From: Candidatus Hodarchaeota archaeon
GTDB lineage: Archaea > Asgardarchaeota > Heimdallarchaeia > Hodarchaeales > Hodarchaeaceae
Reading direction: 5' to 3'
Assembly: GCA_016839815.1 (NCBI GenBank)
Contig: JAEOTM010000060.1
Location: forward strand, 27,738 to 91,737
Length of the DNA: 64,000 nt
Shown: positions 9,757 through 19,268 of the stretch, piece after piece
Numbering within the stretch: the first letter of the stretch is position 1
Layout of the letters: each line of letters starts with the position of its first letter
Notes under the pieces: model-generated
Databases searched by the model: none
Told to the model about the DNA's origin: nothing
Seen by the model: the letters and a program-made list of their open reading frames with translations, nothing else
Program-made: the position numbers and the translations under genes

Positions 9757-11646
9757 TTAAAGCTGGTCAAGTCTATATTTTGCTTTGGAGTACATATAAC
9801 TGATCTCCAAATCTTTTGCTTCTTGGGCGACCTGACGAATCATATTCATTCCATTAACATGAAATCCTTGCTTGATTCGTAGATTTGCCTTTAAAAATTG
9901 AGAATCCAGTAACAACCCGAGACTCCCACTCGTTGATGCTTTTTCATCAGCAAATGAAAGATGTCGTTCAGCAAGTTTTAGGTTACCTTTTTCTAATTCA
10001 AGATATCCTAAACTAAGATGAGCATCAATGAAGCTACGTAAATTTACTAAATCAGTACTTATTACATCTAAAGAATTATGGAACCATTTAGATGCTTCTT
10101 TGAACTCTTCCATTAACAAGTATGTATGTCCTTTGCTTAAATATATGAGAGATAAGCCAGTTATGGAATTCCATTGATTTAATTGTGTTTCTGCCTGTTC
10201 AAGTAACTTCAAAGCAGCTTCTTCATGTGAATGAAGTGTAAGGAGTTCTGCTAGCAGTGAAACATTCTGGGGGTTTGTCCTGTTCTTTTCTTGAAATAGA
10301 GGTTGAAGAACATTAATCCCTTCTTTGAATTCCATTTGATTTCTATAGAATATAGCTTCTGAGCGTAAGAATCGTGTGAATACTGGGGAAGTGGTCGGTA
10401 TAGATACAAGTTGTTCTCTTCCACCTTCAAAAATCTGTTTTGCTGTTCTGAAATCTCCTCTTGCGACGGCAATGTCTCCACGTGTATGAGCAATATCTAA
10501 CTGTAAGGGATTTCTTATCTCACTTGACAAATCAAGATGATTTAGTGTTCGTTCAGCGTAGTTCAGATGTTCTATAGCCTTTGCCCACGAATTCAGACCC
10601 TTTAAAATCTTAGCGTAATTTAAATTTGCTTGTAGAAAGTAAGTTATTTTCAGATCATCATCAGTTGATCGGACGGCGGAATTCAAAAAGTGTAATGCCC
10701 ACTCTTGAGCTTCCATAAAACGATATAAATTATAAAAGAAATTACTTAATTTTTCTTCAGTAAACATGATTGAGAGTTCATTTTTTTGTATAGTATGAAT
10801 GTATAATTTCATAGAAAGCATATCTAAGGTTTTCTTGTATAGTCCAATTCTCCAATAACCACTAGCCATTTCATCCAGACTATCTCCTATACTAGATTTA
10901 TCTTCTAAGGTTTCGACTATTTTTTCGGCACGCTGAAAAAGGTACAATCCTTTAGAAATAGTAACACTATTCAAAATCTGAAGACAGCCAGCTAAAACCG
11001 CGAAAGAAATAGCAGTTGGATCTCCTTCCAATGCTTGAATATTTTTCAACGCAAGCTCAAACAAAACATTTGTTTCTTTGAATCGTCCAGCCTCGTATAG
11101 CTTAACTGCCTTTTCAACTAAACTAGATGATTCTTGATAGATTGAGGACGGGGAGCGTAGAAGCGTCACTGAGCTTCTGACAATGTTAATTAAATTCCTC
11201 TGAACATTGAACCTCTCAATCAGCTCTAAATCAACCTGTTCGGTTAAGCGACTGTCCCTAAAGTCCAAAATTCCTTCAGCGGTTTTTGAAAACTTCTCAT
11301 CTTCAATAGCATTCCACAAAATTTTAGCCGTCTGGACTTCTGACTCCCATGGCTCACTTCCAGTTTCACGTGTCTCTTCATACACTTTCTTAAAAATGTC
11401 CATAAAATCTTGTTGCCATATGAACTCAATTTCGCGAGATTTGTTATAGAGGGCCATTTTATCAGTGATAACTTGTGAAAAGAGCTTACCGGATAAAAGA
11501 AAGTATGAATCTTTATTAGTAATGCCACGAAGACTTGAAATAATCTCTCTTTCTCTTTCTTGAGTATCCAAATATTCGATATCTCCAAATGCAATACTTT
11601 GAAGATATTTGTTTATAATGGAAACTTGTTCACTCGTGGCTCTCAC
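9757..11646 (-). CDS. TPR-repeat protein, 629 aa
   Basis: Repeated TPR-like helices (ALKNIQALEGDPTAISFAVLAGCLQIL; AIEHLNYAERTLNHL; EASKWFHNSLDVI). Confidence 0.8.
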   Translation of the reverse strand: MRATSEQVSIINKYLQSIAFGDIEYLDTQEREREIISSLRGITNKDSYFLLSGKLFSQVITDKMALYNKSREIEFIWQQDFMDIFKKVYEETRETGSEPWESEVQTAKILWNAIEDEKFSKTAEGILDFRDSRLTEQVDLELIERFNVQRNLINIVRSSVTLLRSPSSIYQESSSLVEKAVKLYEAGRFKETNVLFELALKNIQALEGDPTAISFAVLAGCLQILNSVTISKGLYLFQRAEKIVETLEDKSSIGDSLDEMASGYWRIGLYKKTLDMLSMKLYIHTIQKNELSIMFTEEKLSNFFYNLYRFMEAQEWALHFLNSAVRSTDDDLKITYFLQANLNYAKILKGLNSWAKAIEHLNYAERTLNHLDLSSEIRNPLQLDIAHTRGDIAVARGDFRTAKQIFEGGREQLVSIPTTSPVFTRFLRSEAIFYRNQMEFKEGINVLQPLFQEKNRTNPQNVSLLAELLTLHSHEEAALKLLEQAETQLNQWNSITGLSLIYLSKGHTYLLMEEFKEASKWFHNSLDVISTDLVNLRSFIDAHLSLGYLELEKGNLKLAERHLSFADEKASTSGSLGLLLDSQFLKANLRIKQGFHVNGMNMIRQVAQEAKDLEISYMYSKAKYRLDQL

Positions 11647-11724
11647 AAAAATATAATAGAATATACCGAATAAAAGATTGACGAAAAGGGTCTAGGTTTT
11701 ATTTTAAGCAAGAGGTAATTATTT

Positions 11725-12813
11725 ATGAATTCAAAGCTCTTAAGAGTTGAAAAGCTACAACATAAGATGAGAAATGCGGATATAGATTGTGTAATTGTAC
11801 CTCTGGGTATAAATTTTTGTTGGTTGTATAGTATCAAAGAAGATCCTTCAGAGAGACTATTAATAAGTGTTATTACGTCAGAAGGAGTGCCAACCTTTCT
11901 TGTTCCATCTTTTGAGGCCGACCGTATAAAGAAGGCATCTGGTGTGTCTCAAGTCATCGGATGGAATGAAACTGAGGATCCATTTAAACTTTTAGCGTCT
12001 GAAGTAATCCAAAAGGATGTAAAAAAGATAGCTATTGACCCTAAATTGTGGTTTTCGGTATATCAATCCATTTCCCAAAGTCTTTCTGGAAAAGAGTTCA
12101 CGAATGGAGAAAATCTGTTCGCATCATTACGAAGTGTCAAAGATGAAACCGAGATTAAAAATATGCAAAAAGCACGCCAAAAATCGAGTGAAGCAATAAT
12201 GAAGACATTGTATGAACTAGAAAAGGGTATAATGGAATCTGATGTTCAAACTATGCTTAAAAATCGGTTGGCTTTAGAACCAAGTGACTCATTTTTCAAT
12301 CTAGTGCAGTTTGGAGACAATTCTGCCTTACCTCATTATCATGGGGGTGATAGAATATTACAAAAGAATGATGTGGTTCTAATTGATGCAGGTGGAACAT
12401 ATAAAAACTATTGGGGGGATATTACGATAACTTCTGTATTTGGGCAAGCAAGTAAAAAGTTTAAAGAGATCTTCACTCATGTAAATGAAGCAAATATTCG
12501 TGGGAAGGAACTAGCAAGTCAAGGAGACACCCCGCATGAGATTGATGTAGGTACACGCAATGTTATAGTGAAAGGTGGATATGGGGACTTTTTTACTCAT
12601 AGAACTGGTCATGGTTTAGGTTTGGAAGTGCACGAACATCCTTATATTGTTGAAGGTAATGAAAGTCCTTTAGTAACAGGCAATTGTTTTACTATTGAAC
12701 CAGGAATCTATCTTCCAGGAGAATTTGGGATAAGAATTGAGGATAACGTTATTAAACTAGACAAAGGTATTTCTGCAAGTGAAATACCACGTCTAGAGCT
12801 CTTGGAGATATGA
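11725..12813 (+). CDS. M24-family metallopeptidase (Xaa-Pro dipeptidase/aminopeptidase)
   Basis: VVLIDAGGTYKNYWGDIT, FTHRTGHGLGLEVHEHPYI, FTIEPGIYLPGEFGIRIEDNV. Confidence 0.95.
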   Translation: MNSKLLRVEKLQHKMRNADIDCVIVPLGINFCWLYSIKEDPSERLLISVITSEGVPTFLVPSFEADRIKKASGVSQVIGWNETEDPFKLLASEVIQKDVKKIAIDPKLWFSVYQSISQSLSGKEFTNGENLFASLRSVKDETEIKNMQKARQKSSEAIMKTLYELEKGIMESDVQTMLKNRLALEPSDSFFNLVQFGDNSALPHYHGGDRILQKNDVVLIDAGGTYKNYWGDITITSVFGQASKKFKEIFTHVNEANIRGKELASQGDTPHEIDVGTRNVIVKGGYGDFFTHRTGHGLGLEVHEHPYIVEGNESPLVTGNCFTIEPGIYLPGEFGIRIEDNVIKLDKGISASEIPRLELLEI

Positions 12814-12908
12814 ATAGAGAGAACTGTTCAGTTATTATTGTACGAATATATTTAAGATAAAGAAACTTAGGGAAATAATAAGAACCAAGAAAGGAGACTT
12901 TGACGAGG

Positions 12909-13922
12909 ATGGAAATTCGTAAAATCCAAGTTACAGGAGCGGGAGATACAAGGATTATCTCATTACCAAAGGATTGGGCAGCACGCCATCAGCTCGATAA
13001 GGGGTCAAATGTAGTAATTAAAGAGATGTCCTCGGGTGAATTACTCATTTACCCAACTGAAATTCCAGTAGAGAAAAGGATTACCCGAATTCAAGAATCT
13101 GCTCATGTTAGTCGCGATGTACTAGCAGCTTATCTCTTGGGAAGCGATGTAATAATAATTGAGTCAGAAAAAGACACTCCTCTTCAAAATAAAAGTGGGA
13201 TTCGGAATCTAAGCCGACAACTCGTAGGATTAGAAATACTTGGAGAAACTCAAGAAAGCATTGAATTACACTTTCTAATTGATTCAAGCTCTCTGCCAAA
13301 TCCACGTGAATATGTTCATCGATGTTTTTCAATTGCTAATCAGATGCAGAGTGATGCTATCTCGGCTTTTATTAACGACGATATTACTCTAGCAGAAGAA
13401 GTTATTGAGCGGGATGTTGAAGTTAATCGTCTGTACTTTCTCATTGTCAGAATGCTCAAAATAATGGTTAATGATAAACGAGAGATTTCTAACATTAGAC
13501 CTACAACCTGTCTAGACTGGCGTATGGTAGCTGCATACGGTGAAAATTTAGGAGATGCATCTGTAGATTTTGCTAAGACCGTTAAGAAGAATCAAAACAT
13601 GAAGGAAACTCTTACCAAGTCAACATTGAGTAAAATACAAAATTTAAGTAATTTACTGACAACGGTACTGACTGAAAGCTTGGATTCATTTTTCGCAGGA
13701 GATGTGCTAGCAGCAGAAGAACTAAAGTATAGAATCGATAATAAATTGAAAGATGTTCATAAAGAGATTCAAGAAGATATTTCCAAGCATGAAAAAGAAG
13801 TTGTTTCTAAGTTAACTTCATTAATCAGCTTTTTAGCCCAATTACGTGAAGTAGCAATAGATATTGGAGATCTGGTAATCGCAAATGACACTTCATTGAA
13901 TGACCACTATTTAAGAGATTAA
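12909..13922 (+). CDS. AbrB/SpoVT-domain plus PhoU-like regulator
   Basis: N-term MEIRKIQVTGAGDTRIISLPKDWAARHQLDKGSNVVI (AbrB-like), then PhoU-like helices; ATG 12909 better spaced from AAAGGAG than the TTG at 12900. Confidence 0.85.
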   Translation: MEIRKIQVTGAGDTRIISLPKDWAARHQLDKGSNVVIKEMSSGELLIYPTEIPVEKRITRIQESAHVSRDVLAAYLLGSDVIIIESEKDTPLQNKSGIRNLSRQLVGLEILGETQESIELHFLIDSSSLPNPREYVHRCFSIANQMQSDAISAFINDDITLAEEVIERDVEVNRLYFLIVRMLKIMVNDKREISNIRPTTCLDWRMVAAYGENLGDASVDFAKTVKKNQNMKETLTKSTLSKIQNLSNLLTTVLTESLDSFFAGDVLAAEELKYRIDNKLKDVHKEIQEDISKHEKEVVSKLTSLISFLAQLREVAIDIGDLVIANDTSLNDHYLRD

Positions 13923-13989
13923 CGGTTTCAACAACGAAATGCTAATATAAAAAACTACAGGATGATCGCTCAGCAAGGAAGGATAATCT

Positions 13990-14223
13990 ATGTCTATTAA
14001 AGATCAAATCGAAAGTAATTTGGAACAAATAAGACCAGCTCTTCAACGAGATGGCGGAGATGTCGAGTATGTTGACTATGATGTTGATAGTGGTATTTTA
14101 AAAGTCCGATTGATGGGTAGTTGTCGTGGTTGTCCATATTCTCAAATGACTCTTTCAAACGGAATTAAAAGACATCTACAACAGAATTTTCCAGATCTCA
14201 AAGACGTTGTCTCTGTAGAATAA
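13990..14223 (+). CDS. NifU C-terminal-domain (Nfu-type) iron-sulfur scaffold
   Basis: IRPALQRDGGDVEYVDYD...VRLMGSCRGCPYSQMTLSNGI with CxxC. Confidence 0.93.
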   Translation: MSIKDQIESNLEQIRPALQRDGGDVEYVDYDVDSGILKVRLMGSCRGCPYSQMTLSNGIKRHLQQNFPDLKDVVSVE

Positions 14224-14429
14224 ATTCCAATTATTTTAATCAGATAGGGAGGGAAGTTCATTTTTCCCTAAAAGAGCTTCTATTTCAAGATAGTTGGTAT
14301 TAACCATCCATCTGACTCCAACAACTACATGTTTCTTCTTATCAATCTTGGTATCTAGATCAAATCAAGCTGGATGAAGTGAATCCTTTAAATATGACAA
14401 AGGTATTGATTCTAGAAATGAATGTATAG

Positions 14430-15770
14430 TTGAGATTTGTGAAAACAGAGCTTAAAGCATTGAGAGATAATTCGCTGACAGAATCAAGTAGAGCTAAATT
14501 AATTCGAATTTTGTCTCAAAAATTGATTAATCTTAATTCTCCTAGTTTAATTCTTAAAACACTACATTCAATCTTAAAAAATCACTTTTTGTATACTTTT
14601 ATGATATTAAGTAATCCTACCAAAAAACCTGGCCTATTGATATATCCTGCAAAGGTCGTTTTCTCTTCTAAAGATATTTCTGATTTTTTAATTGAGTTGA
14701 ACGCAAGAAAACTTAACTCTGATGTTTCTTATCATCATTACAACGAAGTAAATGAGATTCCCTTATCAATTGGAGGGAAGAATATTCAAGAGATACTAAT
14801 ATCTCGAATCAATACAAAACAAACTCCAAACCTATTTTTTGGAATAGTGAGTTTCGATAGACCCTTAGGTCTTACACGTACTGACTTAGATTTCTTTCAA
14901 ACCATAAATAAGATGTTATCACTTAAGTACGCGAATATTGAACTTGAAAAATCTGTAAAGAAAGCTAAAACACAGATAATTGATGATTCACAACGATTAC
15001 AACGAGAAAATGAGCAACGGTCTGAATTACTTAGAAAAATCAAGTCACAAACCCAAGAACTACGCTTAAAAACCCAAGAAGTTGAAGAATTTGTCTATAG
15101 TGTAAGTCATGATTTGAAAACTCCCGTTATCTCAATTCTAGGTTTTATTGAAACTCTTAAAACAGATTCAGAAAATAAATTTTCTCCAGAGAGTCTATTT
15201 TACCTTGAACGAATGGAGAGTAATACGCGTCATGTAATCTCAATGATTGATGAAGTTCTTGAATATTCACGAATAGGTAGATTTACACAAGAAAGAATTG
15301 TAGTCAATCTTTCAACGATCATAAATGAATCTCTTCTTAGATTCTCAAAAAGGATAAAAAAGGGGAAGATTAATATAGAATTAGATGATGAGTTTCCTGA
15401 TGTGGAAGTAGAATTCAATCGAATGATCCAACTTTTTGATAACTTGATTGGTAACTGCTTGAAATTTATGGGAAGTCAATCTTCCCCGCAAATTAAGATT
15501 GGGGTTACTTCTCAAAACTCTGAATATGTAAAAGTTTTTGTTAGAGATAATGGAATTGGAATACCAAAAGACTCACAAAAGAAAGTGTTCAATTTATTCA
15601 CTAGGGCATCAAATATCAGTGAAAACATTGAGGGGTCAGGGATAGGCCTTGCTCAAGTGAAAAGAATAGTAGAACTACATGAGGGAAAAATCTGGTTAGA
15701 AAGTGAAGTAGGAAAGGGAACTACAATATCATTTACTCTCCCGATTTCACAGTTAATTACCTCGGATTAA
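14430..15770 (+). CDS. Soluble sensor histidine kinase (N-terminal GAF-like region, HisKA, HATPase_c)
   Basis: H-box YSVSHDLKTPVISILGF; N-box NCLKFM; G boxes RDNGIGIPKDSQ, EGSGIGLAQVKRIVELHEGKIW. Confidence 0.92.
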   Translation: MRFVKTELKALRDNSLTESSRAKLIRILSQKLINLNSPSLILKTLHSILKNHFLYTFMILSNPTKKPGLLIYPAKVVFSSKDISDFLIELNARKLNSDVSYHHYNEVNEIPLSIGGKNIQEILISRINTKQTPNLFFGIVSFDRPLGLTRTDLDFFQTINKMLSLKYANIELEKSVKKAKTQIIDDSQRLQRENEQRSELLRKIKSQTQELRLKTQEVEEFVYSVSHDLKTPVISILGFIETLKTDSENKFSPESLFYLERMESNTRHVISMIDEVLEYSRIGRFTQERIVVNLSTIINESLLRFSKRIKKGKINIELDDEFPDVEVEFNRMIQLFDNLIGNCLKFMGSQSSPQIKIGVTSQNSEYVKVFVRDNGIGIPKDSQKKVFNLFTRASNISENIEGSGIGLAQVKRIVELHEGKIWLESEVGKGTTISFTLPISQLITSD

Positions 15771-16540
15771 GTGCTAATAAACTGGTAGATATATTCAAAT
15801 AGCTCTGGAGCATCAGGGTCAGTAGTAAAATTGTGTGCAGAGCTCGGATAAATTTTTATCTGCACTTTAGTCTCTGGATCAAATTTTCTTCTTATAACTT
15901 CATCGATTTCATTTTTTGCAATTGTATCATCCAATTCTCCATAAGAAATAAGTGTAGGTACGGTTATGTGGACTGACTCGGTATGGAATAGCTTACGTAA
16001 TTTCAAATATTGAGCTATAGCCTTCGTCGGATAATAATAATAAGCATAAAGCTCATGATCGAGATAATATTGGAGTACAGAATCTCCTTTGTAAATAAAT
16101 TTAACAAAATAAGATAAAATAGGTGCTAAAGAAGCCAATTTGGATTTTAACCCAAATGCAGGGGCAAGTAAGACGAGTTTCTGAAAATTTACCTTTTTTT
16201 TCTGATGAATTAGTAAAGTAGATAGAAGAGCGCCCATAGAGATTCCAATTGGGATAATTGCATCACACTTCATTCGTAGTAAATCTAAACCATCCGAGCA
16301 TGATTTTATCCAATCTAGATAAGAATAATTGGGAAGATTTCGATAATTTGACCCATGTCCTGCAAGACACACACCATGAACACTAAATCCCTTTTCGTGT
16401 AGAAATTTTCCAAGAGAAAGCATTTCTGTAGGAGAGGCTGTAAGCCCGTGAGTCAAAAGAACACCTGTATCTGAACCATCAAAATAAAAAGGTTGCGCGT
16501 TTTCTTTCAAATGTTCTAACTTATCCAGTTTATTAACCAT
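15767..16540 (-). CDS. Alpha/beta hydrolase (carboxylesterase/monoacylglycerol lipase-like)
   Basis: GVLLTHGLTASPTEM, GISMGALLS nucleophile elbow, SSAHNFTTD. Confidence 0.9.
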   Translation of the reverse strand: MVNKLDKLEHLKENAQPFYFDGSDTGVLLTHGLTASPTEMLSLGKFLHEKGFSVHGVCLAGHGSNYRNLPNYSYLDWIKSCSDGLDLLRMKCDAIIPIGISMGALLSTLLIHQKKKVNFQKLVLLAPAFGLKSKLASLAPILSYFVKFIYKGDSVLQYYLDHELYAYYYYPTKAIAQYLKLRKLFHTESVHITVPTLISYGELDDTIAKNEIDEVIRRKFDPETKVQIKIYPSSAHNFTTDPDAPELFEYIYQFIST

Positions 16541-16688
16541 GTTTGTCTACCAGTACCTGCTTTTTAAAAAAACTTGAGAATTGTAGATGAAATGATATCT
16601 TGAAAAACCTAGGTGCAATAATACTCAAGAATCGTTTAATGAATGATATTTAATTAGTTGCGAGTAAGTTCATTCGAGAGGCAAACAG

Positions 16689-18068
16689 ATGAAACAAATT
16701 GGTACTCCTTCTTATAAGACATTATGCGCAGGAGTGTTCCTACTATGTCTTTTTTCAATAAATGTTTTGTCAGTAATGGTTGTTGCCCAATTAAATACGA
16801 GCTCAATTATGAATGACGGCGTAGATCCGATAAGAATAGTACAAACACAATTTGACCATTTTAAAGGTGTGAATTCTATAATGGTTCAAACTTCTACAAG
16901 CTCCCTTGGGGTCTTGTTTGGAACGGCAACCAATGCTTTTCCTTTGTCAATTTTTACGGATTTTACACAAAAATTAGCCGAAATAGAATTCCAGAATCGT
17001 CGAGGAACAGTAATCAATCGTTCTCAACTAAGAACTCGAAATACATTCCTGATGAGGCTAGTTAAAATCACAGAATACGATAATGTAGGAATTGATAGCA
17101 AATTCAATAGTACTCTAACTTCCCCTAGTATTAAAAAGGTCATTGATCTTTCTACTGTGAGATTCAAAGTTAATGCAAGTAAAACTTCTACAAATGAGTC
17201 TGAATCAGACCTCAGTTATCATTTGGATTTCTCTGCTAATGATATTCCATATAGGTTTGCTATTCCTACCTCTAAACTAGATTTCTTAAATATCTCCTTT
17301 GATTTTGAAGTTGAGAAATCTCAAGTTACTGTCCCAACGATACCAAAGATTAGAATTCGTTCAGATGGAAATAGAATTGAGGTTTCTCGAACAGTTAGCA
17401 CTCAATCAATTGATGCAATACGTTTTGCTCCTCGTTTGAAATTTTCTTGCAATATTAGTGGATGGGATTTTTCTTCATCCACCTCCCAACTCGCGTTACA
17501 AGTCGACTTCTTTACACATGAGGAAATATTAGGATTAGCTTCAAAAATCGGAGACACTACACTCTCTCGTGAACTCTTAAAACAAACTGACCTCCTAGGT
17601 GAATTCAAATTTTCTACATTACAAAATGGTCAATCACAGGATCATATTTTAGATCAATCTACAGTTCAAATAGTTAATTACACAGCCAATTCGTTTAATT
17701 ACAATCGTTTTTCCCTTGGGAACTCGCTCAGAGATTTTCTTAATTTTTCATGGGCTGAAAACGTAAATGTAGATGGTTCAATTCATCCAGTAACATTTCA
17801 ACCCCTCTCATCAGAAGCATTACCAATGGCATTAAGTCCGTCACTTAGTCCAGAAGCGAAGACAATTGTGCTTCGTGGAGGTTTTATTCTGCCTCAGGGA
17901 GATAATATTTACTATGATCCCGAAGTACAACTCGAAGAGCTGAATCCAATATTTAAAATCCTTCCTCCTCCAAACAGAGTTATCTTAGAAAGTTCTAGTC
18001 AGATAATTATGATATCTGGTTTTTTTGTTGGGATACTGATAATCATCCGTCAACGATTCTTGAAATGA
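16689..18068 (+). CDS. Secreted/membrane-anchored hypothetical protein, 459 aa
   Basis: N-terminal hydrophobic signal (AGVFLLCLFSINVLSVMVVA), Ser/Asn/Thr-rich ectodomain, C-terminal TM (IIMISGFFVGILIIIRQRFLK). Confidence 0.7.
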   Translation: MKQIGTPSYKTLCAGVFLLCLFSINVLSVMVVAQLNTSSIMNDGVDPIRIVQTQFDHFKGVNSIMVQTSTSSLGVLFGTATNAFPLSIFTDFTQKLAEIEFQNRRGTVINRSQLRTRNTFLMRLVKITEYDNVGIDSKFNSTLTSPSIKKVIDLSTVRFKVNASKTSTNESESDLSYHLDFSANDIPYRFAIPTSKLDFLNISFDFEVEKSQVTVPTIPKIRIRSDGNRIEVSRTVSTQSIDAIRFAPRLKFSCNISGWDFSSSTSQLALQVDFFTHEEILGLASKIGDTTLSRELLKQTDLLGEFKFSTLQNGQSQDHILDQSTVQIVNYTANSFNYNRFSLGNSLRDFLNFSWAENVNVDGSIHPVTFQPLSSEALPMALSPSLSPEAKTIVLRGGFILPQGDNIYYDPEVQLEELNPIFKILPPPNRVILESSSQIIMISGFFVGILIIIRQRFLK

Positions 18069-18084
18069 AGGCAAAAAAGGATAT

Positions 18085-18999
18085 TTGCAGGAAAAACGAG
18101 GAATTCATTTGGCCAAGGAAAGCTCTCATACTCTAGAAAATACTAGAGTTCTTCAAGATGTATATGCAGCACTTGGTCATGCTATCCGTTTTGATATTGT
18201 GCAATATCTCGGGACCTTTCATCGTCCAGTCCAGTATACAGAACTAGTTGAATGGTTACAAATAAAGCCAGGATCCTTTTATTTTCATATTAAAAAGCTT
18301 AAGGATCTTGTTCAACAAGATTCGGAAAAAAGATTCCTGTTAACGCCGTTAGGTGAAGTAGCCCTTGATATAATGAAGTCTGGGGAGACTGTACAGTTAA
18401 AACACCAATCTCTTACCGAAATTCATGGAACAGAAGAAATCTTACCTGAAAGATTTTCAATTAGATTTTTTGGAGAGTTTATCCGTAAAAAGACCTTCGA
18501 TAGGAATTTCCGTGTGTTTATGAGCCTCATGGTTGTGGGGCAAATTTTACTATTAGATCTCGCTAAAATAGGGATGGTTCCCTTCTTTTTCGATGGTGGG
18601 CTGTATTTTGAGCTGCTTGGATGTATACTCGAAGTAATCGGATCGTTAATTATTATTTGGATTTTGTTAGAGCTTCTAATGCGGTACTACAGCCCTATCA
18701 AGGGATTTTCATATGAATTATTAACTGGAATTCCTATTGCTCTTTTTCCTCTTTTCATCTACCCAGCATTGATATTCCTATCTGAAAATGTTTCTACATT
18801 TGCATTTCTTTCCAGTATTATAGCTAATGCCCAAGTATCAATCCTCATTTTATTTGTCCTCCAGGTTTCTTCCGCAGTATTCTTAGTTCAGCTCCTACAA
18901 GTAATTAAATCAGTTAATTTTGAACGAGCCTTAATACCAGTATTTTTCGTCCTGTATGGTTTTAGTATCTTCAGTTTCTTTATCTCGGGACTTTTCTAA
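18085..18999 (+). CDS. Membrane-anchored ArsR-like winged-helix regulator
   Basis: VLQDVYAALGHAIRFDIVQYLGTFHRPVQYTELVEWLQIKPGSFYFHIKKLKDL (wHTH) followed by about 4-5 TM helices; possible alternative TTG start at 18109. Confidence 0.8.
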   Translation: MQEKRGIHLAKESSHTLENTRVLQDVYAALGHAIRFDIVQYLGTFHRPVQYTELVEWLQIKPGSFYFHIKKLKDLVQQDSEKRFLLTPLGEVALDIMKSGETVQLKHQSLTEIHGTEEILPERFSIRFFGEFIRKKTFDRNFRVFMSLMVVGQILLLDLAKIGMVPFFFDGGLYFELLGCILEVIGSLIIIWILLELLMRYYSPIKGFSYELLTGIPIALFPLFIYPALIFLSENVSTFAFLSSIIANAQVSILILFVLQVSSAVFLVQLLQVIKSVNFERALIPVFFVLYGFSIFSFFISGLF

Positions 19000-19268
19000 T
19001 TTTATAGATCGATGTTAAAGAAATATAGAGAATAATAAAGCAAGGCGTATTATGAATTTGATAACGTGATTTGGACTTAATTTGAATTTAAAATTCATAG
19101 AATTTGAGAATTCGAATTTTAATTACCTTCCGACCGATGGGCGAATATCAAAACTAGCTATAAACTTGAATTAAGTGTAACACCACTTTATGTGACTTTC
19201 AACAAATGTATAACGAGAATACTATAAGGCCCTAGTGAGTAGGTATAAGTAGACATATCAAAATAATC

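Noticed and set aside
11643-11837. Minus ORF 64 aa upstream of the TPR gene
   Set aside because: Overlaps the M24 peptidase start antisense; no supporting motif
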